From Pyrinomonadaceae bacterium (GTDB lineage: Bacteria; Acidobacteriota; Blastocatellia; Pyrinomonadales; Pyrinomonadaceae), in assembly GCA_013812565.1 (NCBI GenBank), contig JACCTF010001064.1, forward strand, positions 1-10,684: a DNA stretch of 10,684 nt. Direction: 5' to 3'. The notes beneath the pieces are model-generated. The model had not been told where the DNA came from and ran no database searches. It was given only the letters and a program-made list of their open reading frames with translations. Positions 1-7,211 of this stretch are shown here, piece after piece (position 1 is the stretch's first letter; each line of letters begins with the position of its first letter). The position numbers and the translations under genes are program-made.

Positions 1-745
1 AGAGCATGTTGACCCCGCCCGCGAGTCCCGGCGGACCGCAAGCGACCATCACTCCCCGGTACAAACATGGCCCGGTCTCGGGCAGCGGAGCCGTCTTCAA
101 ATCAAGATCGATATAGCTGGCGACGAACAAATCTAAACGGCCGTCTCGGTCATAATCGAGGAAGGCCGCGCCTGAGCCCCAACGCGTGCGGTTAGTGGCG
201 ACGCCGGCTTTTTCCGCAAGCTCGGTGAACGTGCCATTTCCGTTGTTGCGATAAAGGAGGTTCTTACCGAAGCGGCTAACGAAAAGATCATCGTTGCCAT
301 CATTATCGTAGTCGCCAACGCAAACGCTTTGACCCCAACCCGTGTCGGCGACGCCCGCTTGTTTCGTGACGTCTTGGAATGTTCCGTTGCCTTTGTTGTG
401 GTAGAGGTGATTTGTCGGCGACACACCGCCGTCATTGTGGGTCATGCCTTCCAAGCGGGTGCCGTTGACAAGGAAGACGTCTTGCCATCCGTCGTTGTCG
501 TAATCGAAAAAGGCCGCGCCGCTGCCCGTGGTCTCAAGCAGGTATTTGTTCTTGCGTTCACCCCCGTAGACCATCTTGGCCGTGATGCCAACCTGTTTCG
601 CGACATTGGTAAACTTAAAGCTGATCTCGGCGCCTGTTTGTTGTGTTGCCGGTTGCGCCACCGCGTATCGAGGGGCAGTAAGCATCAAGCCCAGGAGCGC
701 GCAGACCACTCCTCTACCAAAAGCCTGTAATCTACATTGTTTCAT
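1..745 (-). CDS. Secreted FG-GAP/VCBS repeat protein, CRTAC1-like (partial, C-terminus off left edge)
   Basis: The frame stays open from an ATG at 745 to the left edge, giving 248 residues without a stop. Residues 1-30 look like a Sec signal peptide: early Lys/Arg, a hydrophobic stretch near 13-23, and an AVA-Q cleavage site after residue 30. The mature part has repeated FG-GAP/VCBS units with acidic calcium-type loops: DYDNDG at 81-86, DYDNDG at 145-150 and DYDRDG at 197-202, each followed by a D-hydrophobic-F strand. Near the edge, Cys227 and Cys236 lie in a C-x8-CGPPGL pattern that I associate with CRTAC1/ASPIC-UnbV proteins. The ASPIC/UnbV domain would be outside the window. Such proteins are predicted extracytoplasmic beta-propellers, abundant in Acidobacteriota, with no settled function. 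The start is chosen because it places the signal peptide at the N-terminus; no good Shine-Dalgarno precedes it. The gene appears unrelated to the proteostasis block. Confidence 0.9.
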   Translation of the reverse strand, partial: MKQCRLQAFGRGVVCALLGLMLTAPRYAVAQPATQQTGAEISFKFTNVAKQVGITAKMVYGGERKNKYLLETTGSGAAFFDYDNDGWQDVFLVNGTRLEGMTHNDGGVSPTNHLYHNKGNGTFQDVTKQAGVADTGWGQSVCVGDYDNDGNDDLFVSRFGKNLLYRNNGNGTFTELAEKAGVATNRTRWGSGAAFLDYDRDGRLDLFVASYIDLDLKTAPLPETGPCLYRGVMVACGPPGLAGGVNML

Positions 746-754
746 CTTTAGTGA

Positions 755-784
755 ATGATAAGAAACAACTGGTCGGGAGTTCAA
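755..784 (-). promoter_or_regulatory. Candidate sigma70-type promoter of the FG-GAP gene
   Basis: On the minus strand TTGAAC (784-779) and TATCAT (760-755) are separated by 18 bases. The -10 box matches consensus at five of six positions and the -35 box at four of six. Transcription would start only a few bases before the ATG at 745, giving an almost leaderless mRNA, which fits the missing Shine-Dalgarno. No transcript data support it, and such pairs also arise by chance. Confidence 0.25.
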
Positions 785-920
785 GCGCCGTTTAGGGTCC
801 GGCTTTCGGGGTGTAACGGACGAAGACAAGCACGCTCCGGGGAGGCTTAAAAATCACACCCGATTCACGATAAACCGATTGAACCGACGAGCAGCGATCA
901 GCCTTGCGGCCCCTACCAAT

Positions 921-1142
921 CTAGTCGTTCTTCAATGTGCGATTTACATGGGTAAGATCGATACTGAGCGCGGTCAATACGTCTGCAAGATTGTCAATCC
1001 GTTCGATCGCTGTGGCAATCGTTTGCTTTGCTACATTCGGTAGTTGAGCGTCAACCGCGTCCCGCAGGCTTGCGAGCTGGATTGCGATGTCGCCGGCTTC
1101 TTCTGCTGCCTGATCAACGACTTCAAGTTCACGTTCGAGCAC
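921..1142 (-). CDS. Possible small helical protein, 73 residues, function unknown
   Basis: An open frame starting with GTG at 1142 and ending with TAG encodes an acidic 73-residue protein. I do not recognise a family. The composition looks like a real protein: amphipathic, rich in Ala, Leu, Asp, Glu and Ile, with one proline and no cysteine. It is probably one or two long helices, perhaps a short coiled coil, with no signal peptide or membrane segment. A G-rich run lies about nine bases before the GTG and could serve as a ribosome binding site, but there is no ATG in frame, and a stop closes the frame 14 codons upstream of the GTG. It sits between rho and the FG-GAP gene on the same strand, about 190 bases after rho. 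The opposite-strand frame at 1028-1294 is Arg/Leu-rich and looks like a shadow. It could equally be a chance open frame. Confidence 0.5.
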   Translation of the reverse strand: MLERELEVVDQAAEEAGDIAIQLASLRDAVDAQLPNVAKQTIATAIERIDNLADVLTALSIDLTHVNRTLKND

Positions 1143-1222
1143 TGTTTGCCGCCCCCCGATGTGCGTTTGGTTCGCTGCTAGCGCGAGCTAATCCATCTTC
1201 AACCATAGATGATCAATATCTC

Positions 1223-1257
1223 ATCACGGTGCGCCTAGGTCGTGGGCGCGCCGTGAT
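1223..1257 (-). terminator. Strong hairpin downstream of rho, possible transcript end
   Basis: The arms ATCACGG (1223-1229) and CCGTGAT (1251-1257) pair perfectly. After one non-Watson-Crick position, GCGCC (1231-1235) pairs with GGCGC (1245-1249) around a nine-base loop. This gives a GC-rich stem of 7 plus 5 pairs, 78 bases beyond the rho stop codon. No T-run follows on either strand, so it is not a classical intrinsic terminator. It could instead stabilise the 3' end of the rho mRNA. Confidence 0.35.
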
Positions 1258-1334
1258 CATGCTCGCTTGTTCCGCCGTACAGACTCCCGGTTGAATGTCT
1301 TCAACTTAATGCCTCACGGAGAACGATGGTGAGT

Positions 1335-2735
1335 CTAGGTTTGCATCGAAGCCAGAAAGTCGTGGTTCGATTTTGTCTTGCCCAGGCGCTCGATCACAAC
1401 CTCCATCTGTTCAACCGGAGAAAGTGGATTGAGGACACGGCGCATTACCCAGATGCGGCTAAGGTCTTCCTTGTTGATCAGTAGTTCTTCTTTGCGTGTG
1501 CCCGAACGCTGGATGTCGATGGCGGGGAAGAGTCGCTTGTCAACCAGTCGCCGGTCGAGGTGCATCTCGCAGTTGCCTGTGCCTTTGAACTCTTCAAAGA
1601 TTACATCGTCCATGCGCGAACCGGTATCGACCAGCGCCGTCGCGATGATCGTTAAACTGCCGCCCTCCTCAATGTTGCGTGCGGCACCGAAGAAGCGCTT
1701 CGGACGCTGCAGGGCGTTGGCATCGATACCGCCGGAGAGGATCTTACCGGAGGGCGGAACCACCGCGTTGTGGGCGCGAGCTAAGCGGGTTAAGGAGTCA
1801 AGCAGAATAACCACGTCGCGCTTGTGCTCAACAAGCCGCTTCGCCTTTTCGATCACCATGTCGGCGACCTGTACGTGGCGTGTGGGTGGCTCATCGAAGG
1901 TGGATGAAATGACCTCGCCGTTCACCGACCGCTGCATGTCGGTGACCTCTTCCGGGCGCTCATCGATGAGAAGCACAATCAGCGTTACTTCCGGGTGGTT
2001 CTGGGTAACGGAATTGGCGATGGTTTGCAGCATCATCGTCTTGCCGGTGCGCGGCGGCGCGACGATCAATCCGCGCTGCCCTTTGCCGATCGGGGTGACA
2101 AGATCGATAACGCGAGCCGACAAGCTGTCGGAGGTTACTTCCATCATCAACCGCTCGTCGGGATAGAGCGGCGTTAAATTGTCAAAGAAAACTTTTTCGC
2201 GCGCTTGGTCGGGCGCTTCAAAGTTGATCGCCTCCACTTTGATCAGCGCAAAGTAGCGCTCGCCTTCTTTAGGCGGACGAATCTGCCCGCTCACAGTGTC
2301 GCCGGTTCGCAGATCGAACTTGCGTATTTGCGATGGACTGACATAGATGTCATCAGGGCCGGGCAGGTAGTTGTACTCCGGTGCGCGCAGGAAACCGAAT
2401 CCGTCCGGCAAGGTTTCCAATACGCCTTCAGAGAAGATCAATCCGCTCTTCTCCGTTTGCGCCGCGAGAACTTTGAAGATCAACTCTTGCTTGCGCATAC
2501 CCGTTGCGCCCGGTACGCCCATGTCCTTAGCGATTTGTGTGAGTTTGGAGATGGATAATTCCTTGAGCGAAGCGAGGTTCAACGGTGAATCCAATTGAAG
2601 GTCATCGGTGGAGCCGTTTGCCCTCGACTCATCATCCGGTTCGGTCTCCGGCAAAGCATCGATGATGGTCGTCGCTCCGTTGTCATTACCTACGTTGGGT
2701 TGATTGCTGCGTGTGCGTGGTGTGCGTTGTGCCAT
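1335..2735 (-). CDS. rho: Transcription termination factor Rho
   Basis: Rho is a hexameric RNA helicase that loads on untranslated RNA and uses ATP to release RNA polymerase. The 466 residues align along their whole length with E. coli Rho (419 residues), offset by about 48 because of an N-terminal extension. Order: a polar, Asp/Asn/Thr-rich tail at 1-50; the Rho N-terminal helical domain at about 51-95; the cold-shock-like primary RNA-binding domain with DGFGFLR at 111-117; then the RecA-like motor. Visible motor elements are Walker A APPRTGKT at 226-233, catalytic-type E259 in LLIDERPEE, Walker B ending at D313, the Q-loop and R-loop region around 327-350, and R414 in SGTRKEE, matching the E. 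coli arginine finger. R229 stands where E. coli has Lys181, near the bicyclomycin pocket. The ATG at 2735 follows GGAAAAG by a suitable distance. The leader is long and carries an inverted repeat. Confidence 0.98.
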   Translation of the reverse strand: MAQRTPRTRSNQPNVGNDNGATTIIDALPETEPDDESRANGSTDDLQLDSPLNLASLKELSISKLTQIAKDMGVPGATGMRKQELIFKVLAAQTEKSGLIFSEGVLETLPDGFGFLRAPEYNYLPGPDDIYVSPSQIRKFDLRTGDTVSGQIRPPKEGERYFALIKVEAINFEAPDQAREKVFFDNLTPLYPDERLMMEVTSDSLSARVIDLVTPIGKGQRGLIVAPPRTGKTMMLQTIANSVTQNHPEVTLIVLLIDERPEEVTDMQRSVNGEVISSTFDEPPTRHVQVADMVIEKAKRLVEHKRDVVILLDSLTRLARAHNAVVPPSGKILSGGIDANALQRPKRFFGAARNIEEGGSLTIIATALVDTGSRMDDVIFEEFKGTGNCEMHLDRRLVDKRLFPAIDIQRSGTRKEELLINKEDLSRIWVMRRVLNPLSPVEQMEVVIERLGKTKSNHDFLASMQT

Positions 2736-2751
2736 TTTATTCTTTTCCGCG

Positions 2752-2775
2752 GTAACGTTTCTTCAGGAACGTTAC
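2752..2775 (-). promoter_or_regulatory. Inverted repeat in the rho leader, just upstream of the ribosome binding site
   Basis: Two perfect 8-base arms, GTAACGTT (2752-2759) and AACGTTAC (2768-2775), flank an 8-base loop. In the rho mRNA the hairpin would end about nine bases before the GGAAAAG ribosome binding site and 16 bases before the ATG. It could be an operator for a dimeric repressor or an RNA stem affecting translation. Rho is known to be autoregulated through its leader in enteric bacteria, but nothing here proves the same mechanism. Confidence 0.4.
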
Positions 2776-2957
2776 GCTCATCAGGCGGCATTCGCTAACA
2801 ATACAGCTTGAGTCAACGGGGCTTTCAGCCAGCGGTGCCGCATTAGTGTTAATGATGATCAAATGTCTCGGTAGTTGTTGCTTGGAATAATGCTTGTATG
2901 TACGATGAATGTGTGTGGATTACCTATAAACAGTTGACGCGAGGTAATACGTTTCAA

Positions 2958-2978
2958 ACCGAATAATTTCCATTCGGT
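2958..2978. repeat. Short inverted repeat between engB and rho
   Basis: Seven-base perfect arms ACCGAAT (2958-2964) and ATTCGGT (2972-2978) enclose seven bases, about 93 bases beyond the engB stop codon. The stem is AT-rich with only a TTT after it on the minus strand. It may be a weak transcript-end structure or a protein site. Arms this short can occur by chance. Confidence 0.3.
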
Positions 2979-3070
2979 GAATCCCCCTTGAACTTTTGCA
3001 GCGCGAAGAATTTAGAGGCTATTAGATGCTATGTTGTTGTCGCTAGTTGTTGCCGCTCATCAAGCTTTTA

Positions 3071-3670
3071 TCACAAAAGAAGCTGCCGCGAACTGGTCAG
3101 AGCTCCTTGTACAACATCCCAAACTTTGTCGCGCCCGCGCCCGGTGAGTGCCGAGTAAGCTAGAACTTCAGCTTCTTCAAGCACGCCTCGAATGAGATCA
3201 ATATTTTTCCGCAACTGATTTTGTGAGAGCTTGTCGGACTTTGTGGCAACCGTTAACCGCCGCTTCGCGTAGTGTTGAAGCCATCCGCAAAGCTGTACAT
3301 CCGATTTTGTGGGTTCGTGGCGCGAATCGACGACGTGGATTGATAGCACAAGCTCTGTGCGCTTGGCAAGATAATCCGTTGCCATTTGGCCCCACGTTGC
3401 TTTTACTTCCTGCGGCACACGCGCAAAGCCATAACCCGGAAGATCAACAAAGCGAAACCTCTCGTTGATTAAAAAGAAATTCAATGCTTGTGTTCGACCC
3501 GGCGTCGAAGATGTACGCGCCAGCCCCCGAACACCAAGCAGGGAATTGATCACACTCGATTTGCCCACGTTGGAGCGACCAAGAAAAGCTACCTCTGGTA
3601 GACGCGGATGCTGCGGCCAATGATCTTCACTGAATGCACTTTTAATAAACTCGGCGCTGGTAATCTTCAT
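3071..3670 (-). CDS. engB: Ribosome biogenesis GTP-binding protein EngB/YsxC/YihA
   Basis: EngB is a small TRAFAC-class GTPase needed for assembly of the 50S ribosomal subunit. The 199-residue length is normal for the family, and the protein is a single G domain with short ends. All five G motifs are present: G1 GRSNVGKSS at 31-39, the G2 threonine-rich loop with the family signature TSSTPGRTQ at 53-61, G3 DLPG at 76-79 followed by GYGFA, G4 TKSD at 143-146, and G5 SALTG at 173-177. The pattern of DLPGYG plus TPGRTQ is diagnostic of EngB among related GTPases. The ATG at 3670 gives an N-terminus of typical length; its Shine-Dalgarno is weak. It lies 108 bases after the uncharacterised 144-residue gene, and engB downstream of lon is seen in other bacteria such as Bacillus. 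It acts in the cytoplasm. Confidence 0.97.
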   Translation of the reverse strand: MKITSAEFIKSAFSEDHWPQHPRLPEVAFLGRSNVGKSSVINSLLGVRGLARTSSTPGRTQALNFFLINERFRFVDLPGYGFARVPQEVKATWGQMATDYLAKRTELVLSIHVVDSRHEPTKSDVQLCGWLQHYAKRRLTVATKSDKLSQNQLRKNIDLIRGVLEEAEVLAYSALTGRGRDKVWDVVQGALTSSRQLLL

Positions 3671-3778
3671 GCTGACAACAAGCAGTGATGATGAATGATT
3701 AGAACCAAACTTGTCACAACCCTGCTTACAAATTTATCAAAGACATAGTTGCGCCCAACTTTCCAGCCCGAGGCTCGG

Positions 3779-4213
3779 CTAACCCGCTTCAGCGCGCATC
3801 GCCGCCATCTGTTTGAAGCGCTCGCGCATCTGTGTGGTTCGCTCCTTTGCGCCAGGCGAACGTATTACGAGTTGTTCCAGGTGCTGAAGGTGATTGGGTA
3901 TTCCGGATAGCGAGCGAAGTTCCTCAAGAAACAGTTCAAGTTTAGCGAAGACAGCCATGTGCTCAGGGTTGGCGTCGCCAAACATCTGCTCATCAATCGC
4001 TCCATGATTCACAAAGGATGCTGCCATGTCCCAATAAGAAGTAACCATACGGTAGTATGCGCTATGCTCACCCCGCCAGGCGTTGATTATGTCTTGAACG
4101 TTCTGCGGATGAAACTGCCTAATATACCAATCGCGCGCCTTGCGCATCGTCTCTTCGCGCCGTAGCTCATACAGCTTGAGAATCAACTCCGCGCTTTCAT
4201 GTTTCGCAGTCAT
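3779..4213 (-). CDS. Uncharacterised helical protein, 144 residues
   Basis: I do not recognise a characterised family. The protein is soluble and predicted almost wholly helical, without a signal peptide or membrane segment. Residues 1-30 form a charged helix (ILKLYELRREE). The centre is aromatic and polar, with EHSAYYRMVTSYWDMAASF at 49-67 followed by VNHGAIDEQMF at 68-78. Residues 84-100 form another helix, and the C-terminus is basic with repeated Arg/Met. The pattern of a helix ending in an asparagine, then a turn and GxIDEQxF, faintly resembles DUF4760-type proteins; this is impression only. No catalytic motif or metal-binding cluster stands out. The ATG at 4213 has a purine-rich GAGAGA ribosome binding site about nine bases upstream. 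It lies between the clpX fragment and engB on the same strand and may be co-transcribed with engB. Codon use resembles its neighbours, so I am confident that it is a gene. Confidence 0.85.
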   Translation of the reverse strand: MTAKHESAELILKLYELRREETMRKARDWYIRQFHPQNVQDIINAWRGEHSAYYRMVTSYWDMAASFVNHGAIDEQMFGDANPEHMAVFAKLELFLEELRSLSGIPNHLQHLEQLVIRSPGAKERTTQMRERFKQMAAMRAEAG

Positions 4214-4265
4214 GTTTTTGTCTCTCTAGGTTTTGTTATCGCGAGCGGCAGTTTCTAAAGCATGC

Positions 4266-4415
4266 TCAATTTTGCCGGTCTCTCGCAATGAGTTGATCGT
4301 CCATAAGGATTTCGTTGCAGATGAAGACCGTGGGACCGGTAATCAACTTCTTAACTTCGTTCTGCGACTTGCCGCAGAACGAACAGCGCAACGTATCATC
4401 GGTTCGCCGTACCAT
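4266..4415 (-). pseudogene. Fragment of clpX (N-terminal zinc-binding region), 49-codon open frame
   Basis: The frame starts at ATG 4415 and ends with TGA at 4266. Its first 35 residues match ClpX residues 1-35 except Ala26 to Thr; it then skips seven ClpX residues (CIDICNE) and rejoins at Ile43, matching loosely to the DDQ at ClpX 46-48 before becoming unrelated. At DNA level 4312-4418 matches 8353-8459 at 104 of 107 bases, and 4292-4311 matches 8312-8331 at 16 of 20. Cys11, Cys14 and Cys33 remain, but the fourth ligand, Cys36 in ClpX, is lost, and the whole AAA+ domain is absent. Homology begins only three bases before the ATG, so the clpX upstream sequence was not copied. No good ribosome binding site is visible. 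Most likely this is a decaying partial duplication; a small expressed peptide cannot be excluded. Confidence 0.85.
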
Positions 4416-4493
4416 AAGTTCTTGCAGTAGCTTCAATGGGATTCGTTGAAATGCATTTGGTGAGACGACTACAAGAGAGAGCGCTGTAGATTG

Positions 4494-4535
4494 AAAAGCG
4501 ATGAGAGTACGGCGTGTTTGCGCTGCACTCTCATC
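4494..4535 (-). terminator. Probable intrinsic terminator of lon
   Basis: Nine-base perfect arms GATGAGAGT (4500-4508) and ACTCTCATC (4527-4535) start five bases after the lon stop codon. Further inner pairing (4510/4525 and 4512-4514/4521-4523) leaves a six-base loop. On the minus strand the stem is followed by GC and then TTTT (4497-4494). The T-run is short, so termination may be partial, but position and shape fit the end of the proteostasis transcript. Confidence 0.65.
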
Positions 4536-4540
4536 CGTAA

Positions 4541-6979
4541 TCAGTCAGCCATTGTCGGCGTGTTTTGCGATGGCGGTTCCGTCGTCCAGAGCGGCGGGCT
4601 GGTGCTTTCATCCGTTGCTCCAATATCTGTCGGACACGTATCTTCGAGAGCTAAGGAGAGAACTTCATCAATCGTCTCGACCGCGTGGATAGTGAGCGCG
4701 CTCCGTACCTCCTCTGGAACCTCCACCAAATCCTTCTCATTGTCCTTTGGCAAGATGATTGTGGTTACACCAAAGCGATGCGCAGCTAATAGCTTCTCTT
4801 TAATGCCGCCGACCGGCAACACGCGACCGCGCAACGTGATCTCACCGGTCATTGCCAAATCTCTACGAACCGGAACACGCGTTAGCGCAGAAGCCATCGC
4901 CGTTGCCAACGTAATGCCTGCCGATGGCCCGTCTTTAGGAATCGCGCCTTCAGGGATGTGCACGTGAAGATCGCGCTTCCGAATGAAGTCAAGGCTCATC
5001 CCTAAACGTTCGGAGCGCGATTTGATGCAGGTCAATGCAGCTTGCGCCGATTCGCGCATCACTTCGCCGAGTTTGCCCGTGAGCGAAACACCGCCGCGCC
5101 CGTTGGTAAGCGTCGCTTCGATGTGAAGCACCTCGCCGCCGACCTCAGTCCAAGCTAAGCCGATAGCTAGGCCGACCTCGCTTACCCCGATTGTTCCTTG
5201 CTGCCGGAACTTAATAGGACCAAGCATCTCGCGCACGCGCTCAGCCGTGATAACATCTTTGAAATCTTCCCCAGTGCTTGCTGAGACAAGTTTTCGCGCG
5301 ACCTTACGCAGACACGAACCGATCTCGCGCTCTAAGTTACGCACGCCCGCTTCGCGCGTGTAGTGGCGTATGATCTCTATTAAACCTTCTTCGGTAAACT
5401 CAATCTGCTCGGACTTGATGCCATTGCCTTCCGCCTGCTTTGACACCAGGTGACGACGAGCAATCTCTAACTTTTCGCGCTCGGTGTAACCGGAAAGGCG
5501 CAAGATCTCCAAACGATCTTGCAGCGGCGGCGGAATCGTATGGAGCACGTTAGCCGTGGCGATAAAGAAGACTTTGGACAGATCATACTCGACATCAAGA
5601 TAATGATCTTGAAAGGTATTGTTCTGTTCCGGATCAAGCACCTCAAGAAGGGCCGCACTCGGATCGCCGCGAAAGTCCGCGCCAATTTTGTCAACCTCAT
5701 CAAGGAGAATCAGCGGGTTGACGGTGCCTGCCTTTTTCATCATCTGAATGATCTGCCCGGGAAGTGCGCCGATATATGTGCGGCGGTGTCCGCGAACCTC
5801 CGCTTCGTCGCGCACGCCGCCTAATGAGAGGCGAACGAACTTGCGTCCGGTGGCGCGGGCAATTGATTTACCGAGACTTGTTTTGCCAACTCCCGGCGGG
5901 CCGACGAAGCACAAAATAGAACCCTTCGGATTCTTCACCAGTTGGCGCACCGCGAGGTATTCGAGAATGCGATCTTTAATCTTCTCTAAGCTGTAATGAT
6001 CTTCGTTTAAGATTTCTTCAGCCCGTGTCAGATCGCGAATCTCTTTCGACTTCTGTTTCCACGGTACGCTCAGCAACCAATCAATGTATGTGCGCGAAAC
6101 CGTGCCCTCGGCCGACATCGGCGGCATCGCCTCAAGGCGGCGCAACTCCTGCATCGCTTTCTCCTGCGCCTCTTCCGACATGCCGGCTTCTTCGATCTTC
6201 TTCTTCAAATCTTCAAGTTCGGCCTTCTCATCCTTGCGGCCAAGCTCTTTGTGAATCGCCTTGATCTGTTCGTTTAGGTAATACTCCTTCTGGGCTTTCT
6301 CCATCTGCCGCTTGACGCGCGCCTGAACTGTGCGGTCGAGTTGCCGCTTCTCTATCTCGCTATCCATTAGTTCAACGAGACGCTGAAGGCGTTCATGTGT
6401 GGAGAAGATTTCGAGTAAACCCTGCTTGTCCTCAACCGAGATGCGCAGTTGCGAAGCAAGCGCGTCGGCGAGGTGTGATGGATCCTGGTTGCGCAAAGCC
6501 ATCTGCAACGCATCGGTCTGTTGAGCTTCGGGCGCAAGTCGCAAATGCTGCTCAACTCGCTGCGCAATTCGTTGCACAAGGGCATCAATGCGCGAGCCTG
6601 TTTCATTAACAATCGGTGCCCGCCGCACCGTGGCGGTAAACGCCCCGTTATCGTCATCTACCCGCAAGGTAGTCGCACGCTCGCGCCCTTCAACAACAAC
6701 TTTGATCTGTCCATTCTCCTGCCGCTGCGCTTGGAGAATACGCGCCACTGTGCCGACGCTGTAGATCTGCTCAGGCGTCGGTTCATCGACCGAAGCGTCG
6801 TGCTGGGTGGCAAGAAAGATCGTCTTGTCGGAGGTCAGAGCTTCTTCAAGCGCCTGCACCGAACCTGGACGCCCGATCTTGAAGGCAACCTTGGTAAAAG
6901 GGAAAATGACCACATCGCGAATCGGCACCATCGGGTAACGCGCAATGTCTTTCGGGGTGTTGTCTGAGTATTCTTCCAT
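4541..6979 (-). CDS. lon: ATP-dependent protease Lon (LonA type)
   Basis: Lon is a cytoplasmic AAA+ serine protease that unfolds and degrades damaged and selected regulatory proteins. From the chosen ATG at 6979 the protein has 812 residues. Order: LON substrate-recognition domain at about 15-200; coiled-coil region at about 210-285 ([14 protein letters not shown]); AAA+ module with Walker A GPPGVGKT at 360-367 and Walker B LLDEVDK at 425-431; then the peptidase domain with the Ser-Lys dyad, Ser686 in PKDGPSAG and Lys729 in GGIKEK. This matches LonA, which carries the N-terminal domain, and not membrane-bound LonB. A polar Thr/Pro/Ser-rich tail of about 35 residues extends beyond the usual end. 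A TTG at 7009 would add ten residues; I prefer the ATG because AAGAG lies 11 bases upstream and the protein then starts close to the family's usual start. A hairpin terminator follows the stop. Confidence 0.98.
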   Translation of the reverse strand: MEEYSDNTPKDIARYPMVPIRDVVIFPFTKVAFKIGRPGSVQALEEALTSDKTIFLATQHDASVDEPTPEQIYSVGTVARILQAQRQENGQIKVVVEGRERATTLRVDDDNGAFTATVRRAPIVNETGSRIDALVQRIAQRVEQHLRLAPEAQQTDALQMALRNQDPSHLADALASQLRISVEDKQGLLEIFSTHERLQRLVELMDSEIEKRQLDRTVQARVKRQMEKAQKEYYLNEQIKAIHKELGRKDEKAELEDLKKKIEEAGMSEEAQEKAMQELRRLEAMPPMSAEGTVSRTYIDWLLSVPWKQKSKEIRDLTRAEEILNEDHYSLEKIKDRILEYLAVRQLVKNPKGSILCFVGPPGVGKTSLGKSIARATGRKFVRLSLGGVRDEAEVRGHRRTYIGALPGQIIQMMKKAGTVNPLILLDEVDKIGADFRGDPSAALLEVLDPEQNNTFQDHYLDVEYDLSKVFFIATANVLHTIPPPLQDRLEILRLSGYTEREKLEIARRHLVSKQAEGNGIKSEQIEFTEEGLIEIIRHYTREAGVRNLEREIGSCLRKVARKLVSASTGEDFKDVITAERVREMLGPIKFRQQGTIGVSEVGLAIGLAWTEVGGEVLHIEATLTNGRGGVSLTGKLGEVMRESAQAALTCIKSRSERLGMSLDFIRKRDLHVHIPEGAIPKDGPSAGITLATAMASALTRVPVRRDLAMTGEITLRGRVLPVGGIKEKLLAAHRFGVTTIILPKDNEKDLVEVPEEVRSALTIHAVETIDEVLSLALEDTCPTDIGATDESTSPPLWTTEPPSQNTPTMAD

Positions 6980-7104
6980 GCCCGCTTTGTCTCTTTCGGA
7001 AAACTGCAAAAATGCTCAAGGCAAGCTGCGCAAAATTGCTCGCCTGATCCTTAAACGCAAGGGATTGTAGAACATTTCTCGCAAGCCTGCCACTAACGTA
7101 TAAG

Positions 7105-7206
7105 CATGAAGGCGGAAGGATTTCAGAAAGGATGAAGGCGGAAGGATGAAGTGAAGACAGAAGATCCGCCCCTTCCTATTCATCCTTCCGCCCTCCGCCT
7201 TTATCC
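7105..7206. repeat. Heptamer-based direct and inverted repeats in the clpX-lon spacer
   Basis: ATGAAGGCGGAAGGAT occurs at 7106-7121 and again at 7132-7147. GGCGGAAGGATGAA (7137-7150) is the exact inverse of TTCATCCTTCCGCC (7179-7192), with a 28-base loop. Written as heptamers, the left side reads GGATGAA-GGCGGAA-GGATGAA. The inverse of the right side (7179-7206) reads GGATAAA-GGCGGAG-GGCGGAA-GGATGAA, so units have been gained or lost. This resembles short tandemly repeated intergenic families of some bacteria. The transcript between clpX and lon could fold into a long stem. The rest of the spacer (6980-7104) has no gene. Confidence 0.85.
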
Positions 7207-7211
7207 TTTGC

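Larger units (their letters stand above)
2736..3070. other. Non-coding stretch between engB and rho (rho leader)
   Basis: These 335 bases contain no open frame that looks coding. They are more AT-rich than the flanking genes. They hold the inverted repeat at 2752-2775 and a weaker one at 2958-2978 (ACCGAAT/ATTCGGT, 7-base loop), which on the minus strand is followed only by TTTG and makes a poor terminator for engB. I looked for a minus-strand sigma70 promoter. TTGACT (2816-2811) and TTGAAA (2956-2951) have no -10 box at an acceptable distance, so I make no promoter call. The length suggests rho has its own regulated leader. Confidence 0.6.

Noticed and set aside
1290..1305. Small hairpin GTTGAA/TTCAAC after rho
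   Set aside because: Six AT-rich pairs with a four-base loop and no T-run are too weak to call a terminator.
1378..2166. 262-codon plus-strand open frame inside rho
   Set aside because: It is antisense to the conserved core of rho, is rich in Ser/Arg/Thr in the manner of complementary-strand frames, and shows no recognisable domain.
2811..2816. TTGACT on the minus strand as a -35 box for rho
   Set aside because: The only AT-rich hexamer after it (TATTGT) is seven bases away, far too close, and nothing suitable lies at 16-18 bases.
4491..4967. 158-codon plus-strand open frame over the lon 3' end
   Set aside because: It overlaps the catalytic part of lon on the other strand and has shadow-like composition.
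6980..7009. TTG start adding ten residues to Lon
   Set aside because: No ribosome binding site precedes it, and the ATG at 6979 gives the usual start of the LON domain.
7064..7069. TACAAT on the minus strand as a -10 box for lon
   Set aside because: No acceptable -35 box lies 16-18 bases upstream. The TGGCAGGCTTGC nearby resembles a sigma54 site but its GG-GC spacing is too short.
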